Shown here: one piece after another, positions 27,709 through 36,496 of the stretch
Position numbering within the stretch: the stretch's first letter is position 1
How the letters are laid out: every line of letters begins with the position of its first letter
Origin: a bacterium
GTDB lineage: Bacteria > Bacillota > Clostridia > Oscillospirales > Oscillospiraceae
NCBI GenBank assembly: GCA_004560305.1
Contig: SFVI01000010.1
Location: forward strand, 15,131-79,130
Direction: 5' to 3'
Length of the DNA: 64,000 nucleotides
Notes under the pieces: generated by a model
What the model was told of the DNA's origin: nothing
The model's input: the letters and a program-made list of their open reading frames with translations, nothing else
Database searches by the model: none
Translations under genes and position numbers: made by a program

Positions 27709-28899
27709 ATGAAGAAAATTCTCCAATCCATCCTGCTGACTTTGCTTACCCTGGTTCTGGTGGTCATCGTGGTGGCCCGCTCCGAACTGAAATATAAATA
27801 TGAATCCCCCGCCACTGTCCCCGCTCTCCAGACGGAGCTGACGGCCAGCCCATCACCTACGCCTTCGCCCACGCCTGCACCTACGCCCACCCCTACGCCT
27901 ACGCCGGAGCCCCAGCCGGAATATTTTACGCTCTCCTTCGTGGGGGACTGCACCCTCACCTCCCACCAGATGCTGTGGGAGCAGAGCCCCTACCACTACG
28001 CCATGCGTATGAACGGGGACTATGCCTATCCCTTCTCCAACACCATCGATTATTTTGACAGCGATGATTTCACCTTTGCCAACCTGGAGTGTACCTTCTC
28101 CGACCAGGTGATGTATTCCGCCCAGACCTTCTATTTCCGCGCCCCCACCGACTGGGCCCAGATTCTCCTTGCGGGCGGGGTGGATTTCGTCACCACCGCC
28201 AACAACCACATGTACGACTTTGGGGAGACTGGCGCCCAGGATACCTTTGCCGCCCTGGAAGCCTGGGGCATCCCCTATGGCAAGGACGGCCAGGCCCAGC
28301 TGTTCACCACGGAAAGCGGCCTGACCCTGGGCATCTACTGTGCCTACCGGGACTACAACCCCAGCAAGGACGCCGCCGCGGAGGCCATCGCTCAGCTGCG
28401 CGCAGAGGGGGCCGAGTTTGTGTTCTGCGCCTTTCACTGGGGGCAGGAGCTGTTTTATCAGCCCACCCAGAACCAGATCGATCTGGCCCACGCCTGCATT
28501 GACGCCGGGGCCGGCCTGGTCTACGGCAGCCATTCCCATTGCCTCCAGCCTATCGAGGAGTATAGCGGCGGTCTGATTCTCTATTCCATGGGGAACTGGT
28601 CCTTCGGCGGCAATACCAGTCCCTCAGACCGGGACACCGCCATTGTCCAGCTCACCGTCAAGCGGGATGTGGACGGCGCCGTCTCCACCGATTCTTACAA
28701 TATCATCCCCTGCTGTGTCAGCAGTCTGCCTGTGGGGGCCGATCAGGGTGCCGATAACGACTACCGCCCCACCCCCTATGAGCCGGACAGCGAGGAATAC
28801 CGCCGCACCCTCAGTAAGCTGGACGGCAGCTATGAGGGCGTCAGCACCGGCGCCGACTATTCCGGCTGGTACGCCAGCTATGGCGGCGCCCCGGAATAA
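27709..28899 (+). CDS. CapA-family membrane-anchored metallophosphatase-like protein
   Basis: A 396-residue protein. A single N-terminal membrane anchor (about residues 4-24) leads to a Pro-Thr linker (SPTPSPTPAPTPTPTPTPE) and a CapA/PgsA domain. Its metal-site motifs are SFVGDCTLT, FANLECTF, VTTANNHMYDFGETG, FHWGQE and YGSHSHCLQP. PgsA homologues act in poly-gamma-glutamate capsule formation, but no pgsBC genes are here, so the substrate is open. The ATG at 27709 fits a transcript starting near 27680; an upstream in-frame start lies at or before that point. The gene sits between two inverted MITE-like elements. Confidence 0.88.
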   Translation: MKKILQSILLTLLTLVLVVIVVARSELKYKYESPATVPALQTELTASPSPTPSPTPAPTPTPTPTPEPQPEYFTLSFVGDCTLTSHQMLWEQSPYHYAMRMNGDYAYPFSNTIDYFDSDDFTFANLECTFSDQVMYSAQTFYFRAPTDWAQILLAGGVDFVTTANNHMYDFGETGAQDTFAALEAWGIPYGKDGQAQLFTTESGLTLGIYCAYRDYNPSKDAAAEAIAQLRAEGAEFVFCAFHWGQELFYQPTQNQIDLAHACIDAGAGLVYGSHSHCLQPIEEYSGGLILYSMGNWSFGGNTSPSDRDTAIVQLTVKRDVDGAVSTDSYNIIPCCVSSLPVGADQGADNDYRPTPYEPDSEEYRRTLSKLDGSYEGVSTGADYSGWYASYGGAPE

Positions 28900-28939
28900 G
28901 CGTTGGGCCGGTCCCCGGGAACAACAAAAAAAGAAGCAG

Positions 28940-29090
28940 CCAAAGCCTCCCCTGTGTAAGGGGAGGTGGCAAAAATCGTAGATTTTTGACGGAGGGGTTG
29001 TAAAAGAAACGTTCCGAATTTGCATGACATAACCGATAATCCCGAACATTTTATAAAACAATCCCTCAGTCAGCTTCGCGGGAGCCTTTT
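28940..29090. mobile_element. MITE-like repeat, copy 2 (inverted)
   Basis: A 151-bp element matching the reverse complement of 27388-27557. Both ends and the AAAATC-type inner palindrome are conserved, and the middle is diverged. Together the copies frame the CapA-like gene. The right end (GCGGGAGCC) is shortened relative to copy 1. Confidence 0.75.
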
Positions 29091-29123
29091 TGTGTAACCA
29101 GTTTTTTGACAGTCTCAAAAAAA

Positions 29124-29148
29124 AGAAGGAAGGCTTTGCCTTCCTTCT
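29124..29148. terminator. Bidirectional terminator after surface protein C
   Basis: AGAAGGAAGGC-TTT-GCCTTCCTTCT, flanked by A7 on the left and T7 on the right. It serves the leftward surface protein C gene and would also stop rightward read-through. Confidence 0.9.
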
Positions 29149-29189
29149 TTTTTTATTTTCTGCTTTTTCCTCAGCAGGTTTATGTTTGT

Positions 29190-32100
29190 TTACTCAGCCT
29201 TTCTCTTCTTCAGGACGAGCAGCACAACCGCGCCGGCCGCCAAGCTCATGCCTGCCATTGCGGCCCACAGCGCAATATTGCTGCTGTCACCGGTTTGGGG
29301 AGAGCCGGTACGCGTAGCCCACACAGCGTAGAGGGTGACGTCACCGGTGAGGGTGATCTCATTCCCGGGCCTGTAAGACACATGGCCGTCGGGCGTCAGG
29401 GCCCAGCCGCAGAAATGATAACCGTCCCGGGTCGGCTTGACGCTGGACACCGTCATCACCACGCTGTTGGCCGTGGTCTCCACACTCTGGCTACTGGGGG
29501 CCCCCTTACCGCCGTTGGCGCTGTAGCTGAGGGTGAATCTCTTCATGGTTGCAGGCGTGCCCACCGTGACACTGACACTGCTGCTGCCGCCGGAGCCCTG
29601 AGGCAGCCCATTTCCGTCGTCCCGGGCGCCGGTAATGGTGGCGGTGTTGTTGATTGTGCCGGTGGCGTCAGCCTTGACCTTCGCGCTAATGGTCAGCGAA
29701 GTGCTGCCGCCATCTGCAAGGGCCCAAATCGTCCATATGCCGCTGGTAAAGTCATAGTCTTTGTCTGCACTGGCAGCAAAAGACTCCAGCTTCGTTCTGT
29801 CCAGGGTCTCGGAGACGGTGATGCCAGACAGAAGCTTCCCGGTGTTGTTGGTGACCGTGATGGTGTAGGTCACGGTGTCGCCGGGCATGACTGTCCCCGT
29901 GGGGGAAACGGTCTTCGTGATGGTCAGCTTCCTCCAATCGGTTTCAGGCTGGCTTGCGCTGCAGACCACCCGGAAGACGACCGGCACAGCGTTGGCAGGT
30001 ACAGTCCATTCTTCGTTGTCCGCATCATACTCCAGCGTAACGGTCTTGCTGGGCGTTTCGCCCGTGGCAAGGCTGTGGACAGAGGCAACATCTCTGTTGT
30101 ATTCCTCAAGATACTTTTGCGCCTGGATTGTGACGGTGCAGGTGTAGCCGCCCGCATCATTCTCCTCGGCATCGCCCACCGTAAAGCTGCCGCCAAACAG
30201 CCCGTAGGTCTTAGCCGCATGGCTGGCGTTGACACAGACGATCTTTACCGCAGCATCACCAAGAAGGCCTGACACGGTATCATTCGTGGGCTTAACCGGC
30301 GGGACGATTTCCTCACCCTCGCACTCCACATTGAAGGTGGCAGCCGGGCCATCGGTTGGAGGCTGATACCAACTCGAATCGTCAGCTTTATATTTCAGCG
30401 TAAACTTTTGGCTGTTCGGGTCGCCAGTGACAAGGCTGTGGCCCGATGCAACATCCTTGTTGTATGCATCAACATAGGGGGCAGCGGAGACTGTAATTTC
30501 GCAGAAATAACCGGATGTAGCGTCGCCGGTAACCGCGCCGATATCGTAGCTTCCAGTCAGCAGATCATAGGTCTTTACTTTATCATGTGTGGCCGTATCA
30601 TTGGCGCACTGGACCGCTACCACCTGCCCAAGCAGTTCTGCCAGCTTACCTCCATCAGGGGCATCCGGTTTGCTCGTGGGCGCAGGCGGTGTCTCGCACT
30701 TCACTTCGAAGGTGACAGGTGCAGCGCCGGAAGCTGCAGTCCACTTTTTACTGGCTTCGTCAAAGTTCAGCGTGATGATCTTTCTTCCCGACTCGCCCTC
30801 GGCAAGGGTGTGACCCGATTCAACTTCACTGTTGTATGCCGTAACATAGTCGGCAGCGTTGACTGTAATCGGGCAGCTATAACCGGATGTAGCATCACCG
30901 GTAACTGCGCCGATCGAGTAGCTTCCGGCCTTCAGACCATAGGTCTTATCCTCATGGCTCATGTCGGCATTGACGCAGTCGATCTTTACCGCGTTGTTTG
31001 CTAAGAGGTTCTCTACCTCAGTAGTTGTGGGAGCCTGCGTGCGGTCATAATACAGGGTGAAAACAGTGCTATTATTACTGATGGTTGCACTCGTCGGTGT
31101 GCCTCTTGTGTAAGTATAGGTGTTGCCTTTATATTCCGGCTTCGTGTCGATACTGCTGAGCTGCACCGTGGTACCGGAGGGAACATTGCTGATGGTCTGG
31201 GTGTCAGTCCCATCCTGAATCCCATTTGTGCGGTAAATATGCTTCACCGTGTAGGAGTAGGTAACCGGGGGAGCCTCCCATATGGCAGTTAGCGTTTTCG
31301 TAACGGAACCGCCGTTAAAACCTGTTGCCGTTTGCGATACAAGATAAGAACCACCTGGCTGAATTGTGTTACCATTATCGGCCTGCCAACCCTTGAAGAT
31401 ATAACCTTCACGGGTTGGGATGGTATTGGGAATCTTAAAACTGTAACTCTTCGTGTATTTATCAGTTGTACCATATGTTTGCGTAGGGGGAGCGCCTTCG
31501 CCACCCTTGGCATCATACTTTAGTATAAATGTCCATATATAATTTTCACTTTCACCGCCGCCGCTCTCAGTAACACTAACATTGATGTCATTATAAGCTG
31601 CGCCGCCAATTTTAACACTTCCGTCCGTGCCTCCGCTATGCCAGCCGCCGTAGGTATTCTCCCGATATTGATATGCCGTAATTGTTCCAGTATAGTAACT
31701 GGAAAAATAGGTATCTACAATGGTTTTGATAGTCGGTAGCTTGTTAGGGTCAACATTGATTGTCACCTTAGCTCCTGAAACGCTTTTCCCATTTACGTAG
31801 AAGTAGAACGTCGCTTTATGTGTTGCCCAATCCGTTCTCTCGCCGTAGAGGAGATCCAGGGCCGCGCTCATGACGGCACATGCAGCCAGCACATCCTCCC
31901 GCTCCAGCTCCTCTTCGCTCAGAGCATCATAGGCATCATTGGCCGCTTCAAGCTGCGCCTCCAGGGCGGCGAAGCTGTCCTCATCCATCTCTTCGGGATT
32001 CTCGGGGATTACGATGGCAGCCACAGCGTCCAGGAAAGTCTGAACAGCAGCGGAGGGTTCCTCGCCCTCGTCTTCCTTCACCTGCAGGACGCAGGCTCCC

Positions 32101-32594
32101 GCATGCCCGGCTGCCAGGGTGCAGCCCTCGGTAAGGGTGCAGGCCTCGCCCCCGTCTTCCTTCACCTGCAGGACGCAGGCTCCCTCATGCCCGGCTGCCA
32201 GGGTGCAGCCCTCGGTAAGGGTGCAGGCCTCGTCTCCGTCTTCCTTCACCTGCAGGACGCATTCTCCCGCATGCCCGGCTGCCAGGGTGCAGCCCTCGGT
32301 AAGGGTGCAGGCCCCCACCTCGTCTTCCTTCTCCTGCAGGACGCAGGCTCCCTCATGCCCGGCTGTCAGGGTGCAGCCCTCGGTAAGGGTGCAGGCCCCC
32401 ACCTCGTCCTCGTCCTCGTCCTCGTCTTCCTTCTCCTGCAGGACGCAGGCTCCCTCATGCCCGGCTGTCAGGGTGCAGCCCTCGGTAAGGGTGCAGGCCT
32501 CGTCTCCGTCAGCAAACGCCGCCGGCATCAGTGACAGTGTCATCATCAACACCAGCACCATAGCCAGCAACCGCTTCCATCCAGCGTTCCTCAT
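29190..32594 (-). CDS. Surface protein C: Cys repeats, triple domain, SPQTG anchor
   Basis: Secreted protein of 1134 residues. Signal peptide ...LSLMPAAFA. Residues ~32-175 hold five units of the form CTLTEGCTLxAGHxGxCVLQ separated by acidic linkers (EDEDEDEDEV). Then come a MucBP-like part with InlB-type repeats, and three copies of a ~105-residue domain (TYGLxxGSxxxGxxxGD...YxxxYNxxVxSxHSL). A DUF11-type domain (LTITKTVSPTGTVMPGDTVT), a second InlB-type repeat and GSPQTGDSSN with helix and KKRKAE end it. AAGGAGG lies 7 nt before the ATG. Probable large adhesin or stalk protein. Confidence 0.87.
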   Translation of the reverse strand: MRNAGWKRLLAMVLVLMMTLSLMPAAFADGDEACTLTEGCTLTAGHEGACVLQEKEDEDEDEDEVGACTLTEGCTLTAGHEGACVLQEKEDEVGACTLTEGCTLAAGHAGECVLQVKEDGDEACTLTEGCTLAAGHEGACVLQVKEDGGEACTLTEGCTLAAGHAGACVLQVKEDEGEEPSAAVQTFLDAVAAIVIPENPEEMDEDSFAALEAQLEAANDAYDALSEEELEREDVLAACAVMSAALDLLYGERTDWATHKATFYFYVNGKSVSGAKVTINVDPNKLPTIKTIVDTYFSSYYTGTITAYQYRENTYGGWHSGGTDGSVKIGGAAYNDINVSVTESGGGESENYIWTFILKYDAKGGEGAPPTQTYGTTDKYTKSYSFKIPNTIPTREGYIFKGWQADNGNTIQPGGSYLVSQTATGFNGGSVTKTLTAIWEAPPVTYSYTVKHIYRTNGIQDGTDTQTISNVPSGTTVQLSSIDTKPEYKGNTYTYTRGTPTSATISNNSTVFTLYYDRTQAPTTTEVENLLANNAVKIDCVNADMSHEDKTYGLKAGSYSIGAVTGDATSGYSCPITVNAADYVTAYNSEVESGHTLAEGESGRKIITLNFDEASKKWTAASGAAPVTFEVKCETPPAPTSKPDAPDGGKLAELLGQVVAVQCANDTATHDKVKTYDLLTGSYDIGAVTGDATSGYFCEITVSAAPYVDAYNKDVASGHSLVTGDPNSQKFTLKYKADDSSWYQPPTDGPAATFNVECEGEEIVPPVKPTNDTVSGLLGDAAVKIVCVNASHAAKTYGLFGGSFTVGDAEENDAGGYTCTVTIQAQKYLEEYNRDVASVHSLATGETPSKTVTLEYDADNEEWTVPANAVPVVFRVVCSASQPETDWRKLTITKTVSPTGTVMPGDTVTYTITVTNNTGKLLSGITVSETLDRTKLESFAASADKDYDFTSGIWTIWALADGGSTSLTISAKVKADATGTINNTATITGARDDGNGLPQGSGGSSSVSVTVGTPATMKRFTLSYSANGGKGAPSSQSVETTANSVVMTVSSVKPTRDGYHFCGWALTPDGHVSYRPGNEITLTGDVTLYAVWATRTGSPQTGDSSNIALWAAMAGMSLAAGAVVLLVLKKRKAE
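32046..32510 (-). repeat. Tandem Cys-repeat DNA in surface protein C
   Basis: Five near-identical ~78-bp units with a short in-frame GAG/GAC (tcctcg) expansion in the first unit (32402-32424). High identity suggests recent expansion or gene conversion. Confidence 0.85.
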
Positions 32595-32679
32595 TGCGCA
32601 TCCTCCTTATACAACTACAGAATTCTTATCATGCAGTGCATCTTTACGCAGGCTTTTCCAAGCCTTAACATACAAGGTC

Positions 32680-32708
32680 ATTCTACTATAATAAAACGGA
32701 AGAGGCAA
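32680..32708 (-). promoter_or_regulatory. Promoter of surface protein C
   Basis: Minus strand TTGCCT (32703-32708), 17-bp spacer, TAGAAT (32680-32685). The rest of the gap to 32900 is AT-rich with no supported gene. Confidence 0.6.
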
Positions 32709-32900
32709 GTGTTTTTCGCCGCACTCTTTAAAAAATCTTATAACCAGCCATAAAATCCGCACTCCATTTAGCATTTTTTTCCAAATTTTAACTGGGTTGT
32801 GGTTTTCATGCGTATTTTTCCAGCTCATATGGCGGCCGGGCTCTGCCTCTGTTTTAACATTTTCTCCCCAACAATATAAAAAGTATTCTTTCCAGTGGAA

Positions 32901-32945
32901 AATCGGAATGCCGGCAAGGGCTAAGTCCTTGCCGGCATTCCGATT
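32901..32945. terminator. Terminator at the left edge of the prophage
   Basis: A 19-bp perfect inverted repeat with a 7-nt loop, T6 on the right and TTTT on the left. It closes the leftward lysis genes and marks the apparent prophage boundary. Confidence 0.9.
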
Positions 32946-32952
32946 TTTTGTT

Positions 32953-33210
32953 TTATTTCATCTGTTTTATGATCTGGTCCGCGCCTGTGGCTGCCAGGCC
33001 GGATACGATCCCCACTGCCAGGGCCGTGATCACGTCCTCTGCCGGAAATGCCGGCATCACCGCCATCCCCAGCAGTCCCAGCAGGCCTCCGGCCACGCCG
33101 CAGACGATAGGGATCCACTTGTTGTCCAGCCGGGAAGCCTTGGCCACTTCCCCCAGCAGATAGGCGATCACGCTTATGGCTGCCACGCCTGTTACTCCCA
33201 TCCGTTCCAT
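32953..33210 (-). CDS. Phage holin
   Basis: An 85-residue protein with three hydrophobic stretches and a Lys-rich end (IIKQMK), next to the endolysin. It resembles small holins of the Hol44/phage_holin_5 type (AYLLGEVAKASRLDNKWIPIVCGVAGGLLG). It would perforate the membrane to release the endolysin. It starts 3 bp after the XhlA-like gene and is the last gene before the terminator. Confidence 0.82.
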   Translation of the reverse strand: MERMGVTGVAAISVIAYLLGEVAKASRLDNKWIPIVCGVAGGLLGLLGMAVMPAFPAEDVITALAVGIVSGLAATGADQIIKQMK

Positions 33211-33213
33211 TTT

Positions 33214-33432
33214 TCATTCCTTCCTTTCCAGGTCCGCCAGCCGGTGGTTGATGACCTTGATCTGTTCCTCCACCACCGGCATCCTGCGGGCAAAATTGTT
33301 GTGCTCTCTTACCTCTCTGGCCAGCTCTTCCACCTTGGTTTCCAGTACCGCCTGGGTACGCCCGTTGCTGATCATCACGCCCAGCAGAGTCAGCCCACCG
33401 GTGATCAGTGCCACAATTACAGCTTCCCCCAC
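33214..33432 (-). CDS. XhlA-like lysis accessory protein
   Basis: A 72-residue protein: an N-terminal membrane segment (AVIVALITGGLTLLGVMIS) and a charged coiled-coil-like remainder (VEELAREVREHNNFARRM...). This layout is that of XhlA/hemolysin-type accessory proteins found beside holins. The start is a GTG with GAGGGG about 8 nt upstream. Position between holin and endolysin supports the call. Confidence 0.65.
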   Translation of the reverse strand: MGEAVIVALITGGLTLLGVMISNGRTQAVLETKVEELAREVREHNNFARRMPVVEEQIKVINHRLADLERKE

Positions 33433-33436
33433 ATGT

Positions 33437-34138
33437 TCATCCCCTCAAAAGTGTCTTCCATGTTTCCCCGCCAACCTCACCGTCGGCCTCCAGTCCTTTG
33501 TCCGCCTGGAATGCCATCACCGCCCACTTGGTCAGCTCACCGAAAATGCCGTCGCAGTCCCCGGTGTAGTAGTCCTTGGCGGCAAGCAGCTGCTGCACGG
33601 TGGTGACGGCGTCGTCCTCCATGCCCGGTTTCAGCAGCGGCAGCTTCACATCATAGTAATATGTAGGCTTTGGTTTAGCCGGTGTCTCCCCTCCTCCGCT
33701 GTACCGCATCACGCAGTCCCAGGGGTAGTTCCGGTAGGGCCGCGCCAGGAACTCCCGGCCTGTCTGGTCCCCTGGCCGCCCGCCGGTAGTGGTGCCATCT
33801 TCGTTGATGCTTGCCTCCACCTCCATGCCGTTGCCGCAGTACATGGCCGTGTGGTGCCGGATGTTCAGCAGCACATCCCCGCGCTGCAATCCTGCCCCAG
33901 TGGCAAGGTCAATACTTGCTGTCACATCCTCAAATCCGCAGCGGAGGAACACGCCGCGCATATTGCCGGTGTAGGTGGCCCCGTTGGTTTTCACCGGTAC
34001 CCCCGCCAGCTCCCAGGCGGAGATCACCGCACTGGAGCAGTCATAGTCCGGCCCCCAGCGGTTTGCCTGGTCATAGCCGTGGCTGTTGTCCGCTGCCCAT
34101 GCCTCCATCTGCGTAATCGCTTTTTCTGTTGCGCTCAT
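33437..34138 (-). CDS. Endolysin with amidohydrolase and peptidoglycan-binding domains
   Basis: A 233-residue lysin. The N-terminal ~145 residues are an NlpC/P60-like phage peptidoglycan amidohydrolase, with the Cys in GPDYDCSSAV and the His in NIRHHTAMYCG. A short Pro-Lys linker leads to a C-terminal PG_binding_1 domain (LLKPGMEDDAVTTVQQLL...DGIFGELTKWAVMAFQ). It would cut the cell wall at lysis. It overlaps the upstream 51-residue ORF by 4 nt. Confidence 0.88.
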   Translation of the reverse strand: MSATEKAITQMEAWAADNSHGYDQANRWGPDYDCSSAVISAWELAGVPVKTNGATYTGNMRGVFLRCGFEDVTASIDLATGAGLQRGDVLLNIRHHTAMYCGNGMEVEASINEDGTTTGGRPGDQTGREFLARPYRNYPWDCVMRYSGGGETPAKPKPTYYYDVKLPLLKPGMEDDAVTTVQQLLAAKDYYTGDCDGIFGELTKWAVMAFQADKGLEADGEVGGETWKTLLRG

Positions 34139-34290
34139 GCTGTCCCGACCCCATACCTCTCAAACAGCAGCTTGACCTTTTCATCCTTCAGCAGCTTCTG
34201 CTGCTGGCCCTGGTTGAGCGCCTGGTATACCGTCAGCAGCGCCGCCTGAATCTCCTGATTAAAGGCCTTGGCTTTTTCCAGCTCCGTCAT
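34135..34290 (-). CDS. Small phage protein of 51 residues
   Basis: Reads MTELEKAKAFNQEIQAALLT... and ends in LLFERYGVGTA. It is charged, helical and Gln-rich (QGQQQK), with no membrane segment. It overlaps both neighbours by 4 nt (ATGA junctions), which strongly supports translation. Function unknown. Confidence 0.7.
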   Translation of the reverse strand: MTELEKAKAFNQEIQAALLTVYQALNQGQQQKLLKDEKVKLLFERYGVGTA

Positions 34291-34586
34291 TCCGTCACCC
34301 CCGAATAAATGGTGTCCAGAGCCGCCGCCATATCCGCCTGCTTTGCCTGCTCCTCTTCGTAGAGGGCCTGAAACTCTGCCAGAAGCTCATAATCACGCCA
34401 CGGCGCTATCATCTCCCCTTCAAACACCTGCCCATCTTCCCTTGTCCATATTTCCCCACCGGGGACGAAGCGGTAGCCCTCGATATACTGCCGGCACTTT
34501 CCGTCAAAGGTGTCTGTCTCCACGGCGGTAAGACCGTCGCCGGGGGAGGTATGGCACTTATAATCGTCATCTATGTAGATGGTCAT
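34287..34586 (-). CDS. Conserved-looking small phage protein (99 residues)
   Basis: Begins MTIYIDDDYKCHTSPGDGLT, with aromatic and acidic residues in the first half (RFVPGGEIWTREDG) and a helical C-terminus (LLAEFQALYEEEQAKQAD). This kind of protein is common between tail fibre and lysis genes of Clostridia prophages. Its role is not known to me. AAGGAGG lies 7 nt before the ATG. Confidence 0.7.
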   Translation of the reverse strand: MTIYIDDDYKCHTSPGDGLTAVETDTFDGKCRQYIEGYRFVPGGEIWTREDGQVFEGEMIAPWRDYELLAEFQALYEEEQAKQADMAAALDTIYSGVTE

Positions 34587-34597
34587 AGTATACCTCC

Positions 34598-35272
34598 TTA
34601 TTCAAGTAAGATTTTATCTATCTTAATATGGATAGCAGCCGTACTATTTGAAGATGAACAATAAATCTTTATATATCCGCTATCAACACTAGTTATGTCT
34701 ATAACTTTTGTAACATCGCTAGTAGACCACGCGCCACCTCCAGTAGGCATAGTAGCAGACGTTATAAAATTTGAATCATTTGTGTTGTTGGAGCTTATAC
34801 CGACTTTAGACAATGAATTATCTTGCGAAGTTAAATCTTTTACATGAAATGTTATTTTTGTAAAGCCTCTTAGATCTAGTTTATTGTTTGAGCATACCCT
34901 CCCGCTATATCCGTTTCCGGGATTAAAGCTTAATACAGAGCTTGTTACAGTTCCCTCGGTCCATCCTCCAACAGCCGGGTCTGTAACGCCATTCAAAAAC
35001 GCCACCAGTTCATAAGTCAGCATAACAGCGAAAGCCTTTCCTATATCACTCTCCGTAACAGTCACGCTGGTGCTTTTGCTCTTGCTGTTGTCACTGGTGT
35101 GGCATTCCACGGTATAGGTGCCAGCCTTGACATTGAACAGCGCATAACCGCTGGTGTCCCGGGCTTTCAGCGTCTTTGCCCCGCTTACGCAGGTGCAGAC
35201 GCTGCCTTCAGGATAGGTTACCGCGATCACGGCGCGCAGCCTGGCCCCCGCCACATTGGTTTTTCCTACCAT
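34598..35272 (-). CDS. Phage tail tip or receptor-binding candidate
   Basis: A 224-residue protein in two parts. Residues 1-85 look like a carboxypeptidase-regulatory/CNA-B-type beta fold (ARDTSGYALFNVKAGTYTVE). Residues ~90-224 look like a jelly-roll carbohydrate-binding fold (NKLDLRGFTKITFHVKDL...IKIDKILLE). The DNA for the second part (34600-34990) is clearly AT-richer than its surroundings, which suggests acquisition of a new binding domain. Position after the tail fibre fits a receptor-binding role; this is inference. Confidence 0.6.
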   Translation of the reverse strand: MVGKTNVAGARLRAVIAVTYPEGSVCTCVSGAKTLKARDTSGYALFNVKAGTYTVECHTSDNSKSKSTSVTVTESDIGKAFAVMLTYELVAFLNGVTDPAVGGWTEGTVTSSVLSFNPGNGYSGRVCSNNKLDLRGFTKITFHVKDLTSQDNSLSKVGISSNNTNDSNFITSATMPTGGGAWSTSDVTKVIDITSVDSGYIKIYCSSSNSTAAIHIKIDKILLE

Positions 35273-35287
35273 AGTCTCACCGCCCCC

Positions 35288-36496
35288 CTATTCCACCGGC
35301 GTGCAGACGATGGTTGGGATCGTCAGCGCCGCCTCCGGGATTTCGCTTGCGTAGATGTACACGCCGCCGTCATAGCTAGCCGCCACCGGGGCGAAGCTTC
35401 CCTCCAGCGCATCCACCGAGGAGAAGCTGACCTCCGCATAGTGCTTCACCGTCACGCCCTCACAGGCCACCGCCGCCCGGTAGGGAAAATCCTCGTAGGT
35501 GCTATCGCTCACCCAGGCCGGCGCATCCACCGCTTTTTCGGTAAAGGCCAGCACCTTCACATCGGATGCCAGCTTCGCGCGGGTGACAGCGCCGGCCTGA
35601 ATGCTGTCGGTTTCCACCTCCAGCGGGTCGGTGCCGCCGGCCCTGTGCTGAGCGGCGTGATCGGCGATATGGGCCAGGCTCCAGTTGAAGGTGGCCTCCG
35701 TGCCGCCGAAGCCCTCCTTCACCGCCAGCTCATAGGGACTTTCTCCGCTGTCGCCCTTGTCCCCCTTTTCGCCCTTGTCCCCCCGGATGTTCACCGTCTC
35801 CGGGTTGGGCAGGCCCTTGTCATTGACCCAGCTGAGATTGCCGCTGCCGTCTATTTGAGGGCTGAAGGTGGCGCCCTTTTCTCCATCGTCGCCTCTTGGC
35901 CCCTGGATAGAGCCGTTGTTGACCCATCGGTCGTTCAACCCGTCGTACACATAGATTTGGTAGGGTGCCTCTGTGCCCACGCCGTAGACGTCGCCCCGCT
36001 CCGGCGTTTCCACCGCCGCCCTCAGCGCTTCCAGACTTTCATAGAAGCCCAGGATCTGGAAATCCCTGCCGTCCAGCACCCCGCTCTCGATCCGCTCTTC
36101 CACGGCCCTGGCCTTCTCCAGCGCCAGATTGGCCTTGCTGTCCACCTGCTCCGCCACTGACAGTGGGATCTGGTGCAGCGGCTCATCGATCAGTCCGCTC
36201 TCCCGCACCTGCAGCAGCACCGGCACCGTGGTGATCCTGGTTTCCTCCCTGTGGCCTGTCAGATACACTTCCCACTGCCCCAGGCTGAGATTCAGATGCA
36301 TCCCGCTGCTGATCTCATCGTTTTCTAGGCTCAGGTCATAGACTGTCTCCCCCTGGCGGAAGTGGACCCATTTGGAGCAGCCCTCCCATTCCTCCCCGCT
36401 GAAATGGAACCGGGCCGTCAGATAATCCCTGGAATTGGCGGCAATGACCGGGCTTGTGAAGCGTATGGTCTGCCCATCAATGTAAAACTCCATCAT
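35288..36496 (-). CDS. Phage tail fibre with collagen-like repeats
   Basis: 402 residues. The N-terminal ~110 residues are a beta-rich attachment part (DGQTIRFTSPVIAANSRDYLTARFHFSG). Two collagen-like Gly-X-Y tracts, GPRGDDGEKGA and GDKGEKGDKGDSGE, are followed by a His-containing shaft motif (LAHIADHAAQHRAGGTDPLEVETDSIQAGAVTRAKL) and a C-terminal beta head. Tracts like these trimerise phage fibres. It overlaps the upstream 39-residue ORF by 4 nt. Confidence 0.82.
   Translation of the reverse strand: MMEFYIDGQTIRFTSPVIAANSRDYLTARFHFSGEEWEGCSKWVHFRQGETVYDLSLENDEISSGMHLNLSLGQWEVYLTGHREETRITTVPVLLQVRESGLIDEPLHQIPLSVAEQVDSKANLALEKARAVEERIESGVLDGRDFQILGFYESLEALRAAVETPERGDVYGVGTEAPYQIYVYDGLNDRWVNNGSIQGPRGDDGEKGATFSPQIDGSGNLSWVNDKGLPNPETVNIRGDKGEKGDKGDSGESPYELAVKEGFGGTEATFNWSLAHIADHAAQHRAGGTDPLEVETDSIQAGAVTRAKLASDVKVLAFTEKAVDAPAWVSDSTYEDFPYRAAVACEGVTVKHYAEVSFSSVDALEGSFAPVAASYDGGVYIYASEIPEAALTIPTIVCTPVE

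Noticed and set aside
32046..32510. 78-bp repeats as a possible CRISPR or att array
   Set aside because: In-frame protein repeats with no spacer-like variation.
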